Assembly: GCF_023218075.1 (NCBI RefSeq)
Contig: NZ_JALPTB010000015.1
Coordinates: 1 to 64,000, forward strand
DNA from: Rhodococcus sp. HM1
GTDB taxonomy: Bacteria; Actinomycetota; Actinomycetes; Mycobacteriales; Mycobacteriaceae
DNA: 64,000 nucleotides
Direction of reading: 5' to 3'
In this document: positions 33,934 through 42,557 of the stretch, in pieces
Numbering within the stretch: position 1 is the stretch's first letter
Layout: each line of letters opens with the position of its first letter
Position numbers and translations under genes: made by a program
Notes under the pieces: generated by a model
Told to the model about the DNA's origin: nothing
Seen by the model: only the letters and a program-made list of their open reading frames with translations
Database searches by the model: none

Positions 33934-34910
33934 CCGTTCTCGCGCTCTGGCACAAGCCCGCCGTCCCGCTGCCGTTCCGGGTTCGTCCCGTCCGCGGCGA
34001 GACGACCCTGTCATTCGTGTTCCGGCTCGCTGCCGCGAACGAACTGGTCAGGCCGACAACATTGCTCCGGTCGATCGGGCACCCGGACAACACCAGCCCT
34101 GACCAATTCATGGTCCTCAAGAACTGGGACGCCCAGCTCAACCTCGCCGCCCGAGAACGGCTCGCGATATTCGCCGGCATCCCGCTCGAGCGGCTGGCAC
34201 GCAGCCTGCCGATGCCGGGCCTGCGGCACGGCACCACCGCCCTCGCCACACCCAGCCTGCATTTCGCCGGTGTCCGCGCAACTACGCGGACGCACTGCCC
34301 TCGCTGCGTCGCACAGATTCCCGGCACTCCCGTGATCAGGGTCTACTCGTCGGCGGCCGACAGCTACTGCCGTCGGCATCAGCTCTGGCTCGGGGAGTGC
34401 GCCGCCCAGCCGCCGGTGAACCTCAGCTCCGCACCCGAGATCGCGAAAGCGCTCCACCGCCGCGACAAGCTGCTTCGCAGCGACGACGACCCCGACTGGA
34501 TTTCCAGCCACGTCAATACCGCCCAAGACATCATGCTCGCCTGGCGGTGCAACCCCGATCCGCTCCTGCAACGGCGGCTCACCCGGCGATGGAACGAGCG
34601 TGACGCCACGGTCAAGGCCGCCAACCACGCCCACCAGCTGCTGCCGACCCGACTGCTCGTTCTGCCCGAATCGGTGATCCTCGCCGAGATCCTGACCGAT
34701 CCGACCTGGCGTCGCCGGATCGGGCTCGCGGAGCTGGTCCACGAACAGCGACCGTTCTACCTGCACATCGCCCACCGTCTCGGATTCCGCGGCTGGACCG
34801 CAGGCCTGCACACCGCCAACGACCCCCTACGCCGCTGGGTCGACCAACACCAAGCCCAGCACCGAAACACCTACAGATTCACCTCCCGACACCCCGCCCC
34901 GGTCCGATGA
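33930..34910 (+). CDS. tniQ: TniQ/TnsD-family target-selection protein (element 2)
   Basis: This 326-residue TniQ protein has LPFRVRPVRGETTLSFVFRL at the N-terminus and the zinc-binding CPRC and CRRH pairs (HCPRCVAQ and YCRRHQLW, about residues 130-155). The rest is helical, with no extra DNA-binding domain. ATGA overlap with tnsC. It differs strongly from the element 1 TniQ, which fits a different target preference. Confidence 0.88.
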   Translation: MTVLALWHKPAVPLPFRVRPVRGETTLSFVFRLAAANELVRPTTLLRSIGHPDNTSPDQFMVLKNWDAQLNLAARERLAIFAGIPLERLARSLPMPGLRHGTTALATPSLHFAGVRATTRTHCPRCVAQIPGTPVIRVYSSAADSYCRRHQLWLGECAAQPPVNLSSAPEIAKALHRRDKLLRSDDDPDWISSHVNTAQDIMLAWRCNPDPLLQRRLTRRWNERDATVKAANHAHQLLPTRLLVLPESVILAEILTDPTWRRRIGLAELVHEQRPFYLHIAHRLGFRGWTAGLHTANDPLRRWVDQHQAQHRNTYRFTSRHPAPVR

Positions 34911-34987
34911 CACACCCAGGACCGCCACGCGCACGAATCGACCACCCCGACCAGAAATCCGCCACTTCAGATGGGAATCAACGACAC

Positions 34988-36172
34988 ATGGCAGCACGGA
35001 CCCCGCATGGCGAGCCGCAGTTCACCGAGGGTCAGCCTCGCCACACCAGACGGGACCTGACAGCGGGGCCCGCGCTGCCGGAGATCGCGCCCGCCGCGGC
35101 GGCGCGGATCGCGGAGTCGGTGGCGTCGGCGCGGGCCGCCGGCACCCGCCGCACCTACGCCTCGGCGTGGCGGGCCTTCACCACCTGGTGCGCCCATGAG
35201 GGCCATGTCGCGGTGCCGGCGCATCCGGTCACCGTCGCCGCCTACCTGATCGCGTGCGCCGACACCGTCACCGAGGCGGGGGAGCGGGCCTACGCCCCGG
35301 CGACCCTGGCGCATCGCCTCGCCGCGATCGCCCACCACCACCGCACCGCCGGGCACCCCAGTCCCACCGGGGACGATCTGGTCCGCCAAGCGATGTCCGG
35401 GATCCGCCGCGGCTACGCCACCGCCGGCGACCGTCCCCGTACTCCGCGGGCGCCGCTGCTCACCGCCGACATCGTGGCGATCGTCGACAAAGCTCGCGCC
35501 GACTGCCAGGGCTGGGCGGACGAAGTGGTCGAACGCCGTGATGCTGCGATTCTGCTGTTGGGCTTCGCCGGGGCGTTCCGGCGCAGCGAACTCGTGGCGC
35601 TGAACTGTGGAGATGTGGCGTTGCACCGGCTCGACGGGCTGCATATCCGCCTGCGTAAATCCAAGACCGATCAGGAGGGACGCGGCACCGTCCGGGCCCT
35701 GCCGTTCACGCACGGCCACACCAGTTGTCCGCCGTGCGCGTTCGTGCGGTGGGCGCAGGTGGTCGCCGCCCACGACGCCGGCGGCCGGCCCGCGGTGATC
35801 CGGCTGCTGCGGACTGCGGAGCCGTTCGCGGCGCACGTGTGCCGCAGCCCCCGCCCCCGCACCACGTTCGGGGCGCCGTTGCTGCGCGCGATCCGCCGCA
35901 ACGGCAACCTCTCCGACACCGCGCTGTCGGGGGCGGCGGTGCACCACGCGATCCGCCGCCGCGCCGAACAGGCCGGCTACGACCCCGAGCTCGTGCAGCA
36001 GCTCGGTGGGCATTCGCTGCGGGCCGGGTTCGTCACCCAGGCCTTCCGCAACGGCGCGAGCGCGCACGCGATCATGCGCCAGACCGGGCACACCACCCCC
36101 GCCATGCTCGAGACCTACGCCCGCGAGCACGCCCCGCTCCTGGGCAACGCTGTCACGAATTTGGGTTTGTAG
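34988..36172 (+). CDS. Tyrosine recombinase/integrase
   Basis: From ATG 34988 the product is 394 residues. It has an N-terminal SAM-like core-binding domain (about 35-135) and a catalytic domain with Arg in GAFRRSELVAL, H-x-x-R in LGGHSLRAGF, His in MRQTGHTTPAML and nucleophile Tyr in ETYAREH. It is probably active. The start lies 2 bp outside the proposed end of Tn7-like element 2, and the frame continues 27 codons into that element, so the native 5' end and promoter may have been displaced. It forms an operon with the next gene (4-nt gap). Confidence 0.88.
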   Translation: MAARTPHGEPQFTEGQPRHTRRDLTAGPALPEIAPAAAARIAESVASARAAGTRRTYASAWRAFTTWCAHEGHVAVPAHPVTVAAYLIACADTVTEAGERAYAPATLAHRLAAIAHHHRTAGHPSPTGDDLVRQAMSGIRRGYATAGDRPRTPRAPLLTADIVAIVDKARADCQGWADEVVERRDAAILLLGFAGAFRRSELVALNCGDVALHRLDGLHIRLRKSKTDQEGRGTVRALPFTHGHTSCPPCAFVRWAQVVAAHDAGGRPAVIRLLRTAEPFAAHVCRSPRPRTTFGAPLLRAIRRNGNLSDTALSGAAVHHAIRRRAEQAGYDPELVQQLGGHSLRAGFVTQAFRNGASAHAIMRQTGHTTPAMLETYAREHAPLLGNAVTNLGL

Positions 36173-36176
36173 AACG

Positions 36177-37208
36177 ATGAGTACCTCCCCCGAGCGACTC
36201 GGCGACTCCCCGGAAACGGCGTCAGGCCTGCGGATCCCGGGACGGTATCGGCACGACTGGGCGCTGTTCGCCGACTGGTGTATCGCCACCGACCACCGGC
36301 CCATCCCCGCGAGTCCGGAGGCGCTCGCACTGTTCCTCCACGAGCACCCCGCCGCGCCCGCGACCCAGCGCCGCTGCGTGTCGGCGATCAACACCGTCCA
36401 CACCCACCACGGCCACCCGGCGCCGGGGCGCAGCGAAACCGTCCGCCGCCGGCTCGACACCGCCCGCGCCACCCGCCTCGACCGCCTCGCCGCGCTGCTG
36501 CACCGGCGCGCCGCGCAGCTGCCCACCACCGGCTGGCCGAGCGGGGTGTTCGGCCGCCGCGACGCCCTCCTGTTGACCCTGGCCGCGACCGGGATGCCGT
36601 TCGCCCGGCTCGCTCGGCTGCGCCGCGGCGATCTCACCGTCGACGCCGGCACCTTCGTCGCCACCACGACCGACGGCGAACGGTTCTGCCTGCCCCCGGA
36701 GTCCGCCGCCGCGGAGAGCCCGGCGGTGGTGGTGTACCGCAGGTGGGCGGAGGTCCAGGCGTTCCTCGACGCGTACCCGAACACCGACCTGCTCGCCCAG
36801 CACCTGACCGACCCGATCGAGGTCGAGCAGGGCGTGCTCACCGACCGGCAGGCCCGGCAGCCCCTGCTGTCCCCGATCGACCGCTGGGGCCACCTGCCTC
36901 TGATGCCGCAACCGATGACCGCGCAGTCCCTCGCCGCGATCGTGCGAGACCATCTGTCCGGACGGGCACCGGCCCGCACGCCGCTGCCGCTGCCGCTGCG
37001 TAAGCAGAGCGACCGCGACGAGGGGCCGACTGTGCGGATCGAGTCGGAGATCGACCTCGATCCTCACTACTACGAACGCGGAATCGCAGCCCGCCGCCAC
37101 GCTCAGAACGACCTGGAAGGCCTCACCGACCTCTTCGACGACATCGAGGACCGGACCGACCAACTCCTCGACGAATTGACGTCCCTCCTGGACAACCTGG
37201 GACCTTGA
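36177..37208 (+). CDS. Integrase-like partner lacking the catalytic residues
   Basis: The 343-residue protein begins with a core-binding-like domain (YRHDWALFADWCIATDHRP, RRCVSAINTVH) and continues like a recombinase catalytic domain (RDALLLTLAATGMPFARLARLRRGDL). The catalytic Arg position reads FARLARL, and no H-x-x-R or Tyr motif follows. The C-terminus is instead a long acidic helix (LTDLFDDIEDRTDQLLDEL). It is probably an accessory or DNA-bridging partner of the upstream integrase. ATG 36177 lies 4 bp after that gene's stop. Confidence 0.7.
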   Translation: MSTSPERLGDSPETASGLRIPGRYRHDWALFADWCIATDHRPIPASPEALALFLHEHPAAPATQRRCVSAINTVHTHHGHPAPGRSETVRRRLDTARATRLDRLAALLHRRAAQLPTTGWPSGVFGRRDALLLTLAATGMPFARLARLRRGDLTVDAGTFVATTTDGERFCLPPESAAAESPAVVVYRRWAEVQAFLDAYPNTDLLAQHLTDPIEVEQGVLTDRQARQPLLSPIDRWGHLPLMPQPMTAQSLAAIVRDHLSGRAPARTPLPLPLRKQSDRDEGPTVRIESEIDLDPHYYERGIAARRHAQNDLEGLTDLFDDIEDRTDQLLDELTSLLDNLGP

Positions 37209-37339
37209 CTGGAAACCGTCTCGGTCCCAAGAGAGCATTTCGGCGTGAGGTACCTCCGGGGTTCCGCTCGACCACGTGATCTTCCAGGCCAGGTCTATTC
37301 GCGCGGCCATGCGTGCACGCTGAGGTATAGATGTCTTTC

Positions 37340-38500
37340 ATGAGTGAGTACGAGACCAAAGGCCGGGCTGGGATGGATCGACTCGAAGCGGTGGGCCGCC
37401 GGCTGATCGTCGATGGGTACGTGCGAGGCGATTCGGTGTTGAGCCCCGGTCGGCCGATCTGGTCGCGTGGACACTTTGCGGAGCTGAAAGAGCTCTACAT
37501 CGATCGCTCGGATGCGAACCCGGACAGGGGCTTTTCGAGAAGCTGTCGGAGCAGTTCCGAGTGGCCAGCGACGGCGCGATCCAGCTTTTTGCCGAGCTGC
37601 TCCTGGCCAACGTCCTCCCGCTGTCGAACCACCTGGGCAAAACGAAGGTATCCCATGTTCGGCAGGTGCTCGACATGATGGAGCAGCCGGTCACCGTTCC
37701 CTACGAGGTCGTGACAGCGGTGCAGGTGGGTGCCTTCAACGGCGGGACAGCCTTCGGCGTTCGTCGCTGGTCACAACTGCGGCTGCTCATCTACTTCGGC
37801 CTGCACGTGAACTCGTTGAATGACGCCGAGCGAGACAAACTCGCCGCGGATCCGCTGGCCTTCCGCGCCGCCTTGGCCGAGGCGCCCTCGCCCAAGGAAC
37901 CGGCGCAACGTGCTGTTCTCCGCTACCTCACCTTTCCGAAGTACTTCCGACCGATCGTCAACCCCACGCACCGACGCTTGATTCGAGACACCTTCGCGTC
38001 GTACCTCTCCCGCCCGGTCTCCGACGATGTCGATGTCGACCTCGACGAGATCACCCGCGCACCGGAGGCGGAGCAGGGCGAGCCGATCGACTACTACACC
38101 GACACGTGGAAGTCGATGTGGAAGCCGGTGACGTCCCCCCAGGTTCGTGCGGAGGAAGACGACGCCGACGAAGACGACGATCTGCTCGTGGCAGGTGCAG
38201 AGTTCCAGATCGGGGACCCGGATCAAGAGTTGGCGGATTCGCTGCATGTGGATCTCGAGTGGCTCGCCCGGTGTGTGGACCTGCTCCGCGACCGGCCTCA
38301 GTTGATCTTCTACGGACCGCCCGGCACCGGAAAGACCTACATCGCGAAGGCCTTGGCGCGGTACCTCGCCGGCGAAGACAACGTCAAGATCGTGCAGTTC
38401 CACCCGGCATACAGCTACGAGGACTTCTTCGAGGGCTTCCGTCCCGTGCTGCGGGGCAACGGGCAGGTCGCCTTCGAATCCGAGCGAGGAGATCGCGGCC
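37340..38500 (+). pseudogene. McrB-like AAA+ gene, frameshifted and 3'-truncated
   Basis: The N-terminus starts at ATG 37340 (YETKGRAGMDRLEAVGRRL). A missing T in the run at about 37531 shifts the frame, after which LFAELLLANVLPLSNHLGKT and the rest follow. The second frame carries the AAA+ Walker A FYGPPGTGKTYIAKAL and QFHPAYSYEDFFEGFRP, typical of McrB GTPases that translocate DNA for the McrC nuclease. Similarity stops near 38480, before Walker B and the arginine finger, and no mcrC follows. It is a dead restriction or defence gene. Confidence 0.75.
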
Positions 38501-38648
38501 GCCTGGATCGAGGGAGGAGCGCTGGCAGGAGCAGGACCAGTCCGACCGCGCCCTCGCCGCCCTCACCGCGCTGTTTTGCGGTGTCGTGAATCCCGGCGCC
38601 CCGCCTCCGACTGTGAAAAATGATCCTGGACAATACAATACGCTCAAA
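38501..38648 (+). other. Coding-like relic (about 35 codons) between mcrB relic and tetR
   Basis: One plus frame reads REERWQEQDQSDRALAALTA and LFCGVVNPGAPPP, with good protein composition but no start. It may be the end of a phage tail-assembly-type gene; this is a weak resemblance. It shows that mcrB was joined to unrelated DNA. Confidence 0.3.
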
Positions 38649-39332
38649 CTATCTGCGGCTCTGGGCGACCTCGTCCGTCTGTGGCATGTCCTCCGTGTCG
38701 CTCATCGATACGAAGTCGATGGCGTGGGGTGTGACCCCGAGTACTCGGCACGCGCAATCGCGGAGTGCGACGGCGACTTCTGGTTCATTCAGTGTGCTGG
38801 TGAAGCTCAGTATGGAATGAATGGAACCGATTGCGGATCGGACGAGTATTCGCGACAGCTCTGGACTGATTGTCGGGCGTAGGGAGCACAGGGCGTCCTC
38901 CCACAAGGCGACGTAGTGTCGTTGTCGCCAGCGAAGCCTCAGCTGGTCGCTTTCGGGTAGATTTCGTGCTTCGCGGACGTATACCTGGCAGAGTGCGCGA
39001 CGGCGCAGCACCAGCTCCACCTGGTCGTTGATCAGGATTCCTAGCGTGACCTCGGGGTTGGGTGAGAGGGCGAGTGACTGTTCAGCGCTCGACACCAGAT
39101 GGTCGACTACGCGGTCGAACATTTCGACCAGGATCGCGCCCTTGTTGTCGAAATGCCGATAGATCCCTGAGCCGACGATTCCCGCAGCGGAGCCGATATC
39201 GCTCAAACTGACGCTGAGGTAGCCGTGGCGTGCGATGAGTTCGGCGGCAGCATCGAGGATGCGCTCTCGTCTTTCGGGGTCTCGTACGCGCGGGCCCGCA
39301 TTTTTCGGCACTGGTGTGGCTCCTCTTCTCAT
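38649..39332 (-). CDS. TetR-family regulator of the thiolase/DUF35 operon
   Basis: From ATG 39332 the protein has 227 residues. The N-terminal helix-turn-helix (about 22-70) includes RERILDAAAELIARHGYLSV and SLSDIGSAAGIVGSGIYRHF, and a long helical ligand domain follows. The size and IYRHF-type motif match the TetR repressors of acyl-CoA catabolic genes (KstR2-like). It is divergent from the nine-gene operon that begins at 39761, with a palindrome and a good promoter between them. Confidence 0.88.
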   Translation of the reverse strand: MRRGATPVPKNAGPRVRDPERRERILDAAAELIARHGYLSVSLSDIGSAAGIVGSGIYRHFDNKGAILVEMFDRVVDHLVSSAEQSLALSPNPEVTLGILINDQVELVLRRRALCQVYVREARNLPESDQLRLRWRQRHYVALWEDALCSLRPTISPELSRILVRSAIGSIHSILSFTSTLNEPEVAVALRDCACRVLGVTPHAIDFVSMSDTEDMPQTDEVAQSRR

Positions 39333-39495
39333 CTGCCTGCCGCTGGGTGCGGCAGGTGCTGTGCCGGCCGGTGCCGCCAGCGGCACACCCTGCGGTCGTC
39401 CGGGTCGGTGTCTTGCCGGCAATTGTAGATGCACGGATCACTAACGTCACCCCTCAAGGGGGATCACGACGTAAACGCCCAGGAAAAAATGCTTG

Positions 39496-39547
39496 TTTAC
39501 AAATGTGCGCCCCGATCCTATAGTCGCTAGTGAAAGCTCAATCACTA
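39496..39547 (+). promoter_or_regulatory. Promoter with adjoining TetR-type operator
   Basis: TTTACA (39496-39501) and TATAGT (39519-39524), separated by 17 bp, form a strong -35/-10 pair in an AT-rich island. Directly after the -10, TAGTGA (39528-39533) and TCACTA (39542-39547) form an inverted repeat with an 8-bp spacer, placed to block transcription. A third TCACTA occurs at 39438. The rest of the 428-bp region has no gene; the leader to the first operon gene is about 230 bp. Confidence 0.65.
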
Positions 39548-39760
39548 ATGATGTGCGGTGCCGCTACGACCACGTCCATTCGGGTAGGTACCCACGAGTC
39601 GGCCGATCGGCCGGCGGCGATCCGGCCGAGATAGCACGAGTTACGGCTTCCACACCCACCGTGCCGATCGAGAAGACGGCCGCTCGTCGAACGCACATCG
39701 ATCGAGAATGCGAGGCAAAGATGACGAAAATGCAGAGCCCAGCAGGAAGGGCCGGTACCG

Positions 39761-40873
39761 ATGAACGATGACCTCTATGTAGTAGGCGCAGCCTGGTCGG
39801 ACGTCTCGGACGACACCGATCTCCAACTCGACGAAGCCGTTTTCGCCAGCTGTTCGGAGGCGCTTCGAAACGCCGGCATCCGCAGGCACCAGGTCGGCTT
39901 CTCGGTGACCAGTTCCCTGGACCTCTACGACGCACGGTCGATCTCGAATGCGTTGACCGCTCCCGCCGCGGCGGCCTACCTCGGTGACGAGGTGCGGGTG
40001 GAGGGGGACGTCAGTAACTCGATCATGCTGGCCTCGGCCACCCTTGCTTCCGGCAGCGTTGACTTCGCCATCGTCGTGGCAGTGCACGTTCCAGAGATCG
40101 GAAGCGTCGCGGAACAGGATGTGGCCAAGCTTCGCGAGCACGTCAGCAGCTACACCTTCGACTCTCACCTCGATCGACCGGTGGGGATGACCTCCAACGT
40201 CACCCTGGGTCTGCATGCCGCGTCGCTACTCGATGACGGGGCTGTCGACTGGGCCGAAATGACCGAGCGAACCGCCGGCGACATCAACCGCGGCGCCCGA
40301 CGATCGCGACCGCGCCGAGGCCCCGTTTCCGCCGCCGATGTTGCACAATCCCCGATGGCGGTGGCGCCGCTGACCCAACTGATGCTGCCGGCCTCATCAG
40401 CAGGTGTCGGAGCCCTGATTCTGGGACTCGGTGTGTCGGCCAGGCGCTGCCCGCAACCCTTGGCGCGTCTGACCGGCTGGGGTACGGCGACGAGCCGTAA
40501 CAGCTCGGATCCGCGATGGCTGTCCGATCCGTCGGAGGCCGCCCGCACCGCCCGAGAACGGGCGTATGCGAGAGCCGATATCACCGACCCGGCGTCTCAG
40601 GTGGGATCGGTGGAAATGACAGACCTGAGCCCGGCACTGAGCCCCAGCTTGCTCAAAGCTCTGGACCTCGAGTCACTGCCCGGAGACCGGGTCAACCCCT
40701 CAGGCGGAGTGCGCAGCAATTACCCGGGCATTGCGAACGGAATGCTCCGCGTAATCGAGGCGACCGACAATCTCGCCTCCGGCATAGAGGGTGCCGCTGT
40801 GGTGCACGCCGCGGACGATTTGTGTGGGCTCGTGACCTCGACGAGCAATGTTCTCGTATTGGAGGCACCGTGA
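39761..40873 (+). CDS. Thiolase-fold protein 1, catalytic Cys absent
   Basis: This 370-residue protein has a recognisable thiolase layout (N-terminal LYVVGAAWSD, central ATLASGSVDFAIVVAV, C-terminal NPSGGVRSNYPGIANGMLRV). The position of the first catalytic Cys (normally CASG) reads DVSNSIMLA, and the GHP His motif is replaced by SNYPG. It resembles the degenerate partner subunits of SCP2-thiolase/aldolase complexes. GTGA coupling to the next gene suggests that the two form a heteromer. ATG at 39761 follows AGGAAGG. Confidence 0.75.
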   Translation: MNDDLYVVGAAWSDVSDDTDLQLDEAVFASCSEALRNAGIRRHQVGFSVTSSLDLYDARSISNALTAPAAAAYLGDEVRVEGDVSNSIMLASATLASGSVDFAIVVAVHVPEIGSVAEQDVAKLREHVSSYTFDSHLDRPVGMTSNVTLGLHAASLLDDGAVDWAEMTERTAGDINRGARRSRPRRGPVSAADVAQSPMAVAPLTQLMLPASSAGVGALILGLGVSARRCPQPLARLTGWGTATSRNSSDPRWLSDPSEAARTARERAYARADITDPASQVGSVEMTDLSPALSPSLLKALDLESLPGDRVNPSGGVRSNYPGIANGMLRVIEATDNLASGIEGAAVVHAADDLCGLVTSTSNVLVLEAP

Positions 40874-42036
40874 AGGATCATGCAGTAATCAGCGGCGTCG
40901 GCCTCACCAAGGCCACCTCACCGCGGCGTCAGACGATGTCGAAGTACGAGCTGTGCCGGTTGGCCGTCGACCGAGCGATCGAACATTCGGGTGTTTCCCG
41001 CGGAGAGATCGACACAGTCATCATCGGTGACATCGCCGGGTTCGAGGCATCGAGTGTGTCGGCCAAGACGATCGCCCCTCATCTCGGACTCTCGCCCATG
41101 ACGACCGTCATCCCGATTTCGACGGGCGGCACGTCGGGCGGTCACCTGCCCAACCAGGCGGCCACCTTGATCAAGGCGGGGTTCGCCGAGCGGGTGCTGT
41201 GCGTCGCGCCGAATACGTTCGACGGCCCGGTCGATCTGCAAGCTGTGATCAACACGAACTCTCCGATGATCATGGAGCAGCCGCTCGGGATGGGCGCCTC
41301 GCATATGGGTGCGTTCTTTCCAGCCGCGTACCAGGAGACATACGGGATCAGCGACGAGGATCTGATGCTGATCGCGAAGAAGAACCGCGCAGATGCCGAC
41401 TTCAATCCGTACGCGCACGTAAACAGCACTCTCGATGACAAGCATGCAGATCGGATGATCTCCACCCCCCTGCGCCTGGGTATGACGTGCCCGGTGTCCT
41501 CGGGAGCGATTGCGCTGGTCGTGACCGCAGAGAGCCTTGCGCGGGCAGAATCGCCGAATCCACTGGTGCGCATCTCCGCACACGGTTCCATCAGCGACGG
41601 CTACCTCGGCGGTAAGCGTCGCGATTTCTCCAAGTTCGAGGTCGTCGAAATCATGGCCCGCCGGGCGTACCGAGAGGCCCAGATCCTGAACCCGTTCGAC
41701 GATTTCGATGTCGCCGAGCTGTTCAATCCGTTGGCGCCGATGGAGTACATGATGATGGAGGCTTTCGGGCTCTGCGAGTACGGGACGGCGCCGACGCTGG
41801 TCAAGGATGGAGCCACGCAATTCGGCGGAGCGCTGCCGGTGAACCTGTCGGGCGGCATCGTTTGCACGAACCCCGGGCTCGCGGGTCAGATCGCCCCTGT
41901 CGCCCACGTGGCCCTGCAGCTGATGGACCAATCGGTTACCCGCCAGGTCGAGGGCGCGAAGCGAGGCCTCGCACACAGCGCCGGCGGCACCTTCTTCCAG
42001 TTCCACACGGTAACCGTTATGGAGCAAGTTGCCTGA
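40870..42036 (+). CDS. Thiolase-fold protein 2 (SCP2-thiolase/Ltp2-like), Cys and His replaced
   Basis: This 388-residue protein resembles lipid-transfer-protein thiolases. The usual nucleophile region reads ISTGGTSGGHLPNQAA (no Cys) and the GHPxGATG motif reads VCTNPGLAGQIAPV. Such Cys-less relatives, for example Ltp2 of steroid side-chain degradation, act as retro-aldolases together with a DUF35 protein, and a DUF35 gene is next in the operon. GTG start overlaps the previous stop. Aldolase action on a 3-hydroxyacyl-CoA is inferred. Confidence 0.82.
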   Translation: MKDHAVISGVGLTKATSPRRQTMSKYELCRLAVDRAIEHSGVSRGEIDTVIIGDIAGFEASSVSAKTIAPHLGLSPMTTVIPISTGGTSGGHLPNQAATLIKAGFAERVLCVAPNTFDGPVDLQAVINTNSPMIMEQPLGMGASHMGAFFPAAYQETYGISDEDLMLIAKKNRADADFNPYAHVNSTLDDKHADRMISTPLRLGMTCPVSSGAIALVVTAESLARAESPNPLVRISAHGSISDGYLGGKRRDFSKFEVVEIMARRAYREAQILNPFDDFDVAELFNPLAPMEYMMMEAFGLCEYGTAPTLVKDGATQFGGALPVNLSGGIVCTNPGLAGQIAPVAHVALQLMDQSVTRQVEGAKRGLAHSAGGTFFQFHTVTVMEQVA

Positions 42037-42081
42037 CGTGAGGCACGCAAGCAACTTCACTTCACACCAAAGGATGACACG

Positions 42082-42555
42082 ATGACTCAAACCACCACCT
42101 CCGACACCCTGATCCACGACGTCCACTGGGAGATCGACTACAAGGTTCGACTCGGACAGGCTTGGACCCGCTTCATGCGGGGCCTGCAGAACAAGGAACT
42201 GTGGGCCACCCGCACCAAGGACGGCGCACGCACGTACCTGCCTCCGCAGACCTACGACGAGGCGACCTTCGAACCGATCACCGAGTGGGTGCAGGTCGAG
42301 CCGGTAGGAACTCTGCGCGCGTCGACGATCGTTTACCAGGGCTTCGAAGGCGGCCCGACCGCGCCGTACGCCGTCGGAGCGATCGAGATCGACGGCACCG
42401 ATTCCCTTCTCATGCACTTCATCGGCGGAGTCGATCTGACCGATCCCGATGCGGCGCGCGCCCAGCTGCGCTCCGGGACGCGGGTACGTGCGGTGTGGGC
42501 CGACGAACGTAATGCGGAGATCACGGACATCGCCCATTTCGCGGTCGAGGGCTGA
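42082..42555 (+). CDS. DUF35 OB-fold protein without zinc-ribbon cysteines
   Basis: This 157-residue acyl-CoA-associated OB-fold protein has a leading helix (RLGQAWTRFMRGLQNKELWA), a rubredoxin-like region reduced to TRTKDGARTYLPPQTYD (all four Cys lost), then the OB barrel (TLRASTIVYQGFEGG, AVGAIEIDG, MHFIGGVD). Proteins of this family serve as obligatory partners of SCP2-thiolases and aldolases. ATG after AAAGGATGACACG. It sits between thiolase 2 and the hydratase pair. Confidence 0.85.
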   Translation: MTQTTTSDTLIHDVHWEIDYKVRLGQAWTRFMRGLQNKELWATRTKDGARTYLPPQTYDEATFEPITEWVQVEPVGTLRASTIVYQGFEGGPTAPYAVGAIEIDGTDSLLMHFIGGVDLTDPDAARAQLRSGTRVRAVWADERNAEITDIAHFAVEG

Positions 42556-42557
42556 TC

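Larger units (their letters stand above)
29905..34986 (+). mobile_element. Second, diverged Tn7-like transposon (about 5.1 kb)
   Basis: Genes tnsA, tnsB, tnsC and tniQ occur in the same order as in element 1 but on the opposite strand and with a different end sequence. Three direct TTCCC-N7-GTGGCG sites lie at 29911, 29931 and 29962, and one inverted site lies at 34960-34977. Both proposed tips read TGTCG outward (29905 and 34986), but the distance from tip to first site differs (6 and 9 nt) and the flanks (GCGGG, CATGG) do not match. The boundaries are therefore approximate and the element may be old or rearranged at one end. Confidence 0.78.

Noticed and set aside
29900-34991. Target-site duplication for element 2
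   Set aside because: The flanks at the proposed tips are GCGGG and CATGG; shifting the tips by a few bases does not produce a match.
34967-36979. 670-codon open frame antisense to the two recombinase genes
   Set aside because: Arg/Ser/Ala-rich antisense product with no recognisable motif, opposite to genes with clear integrase motifs.
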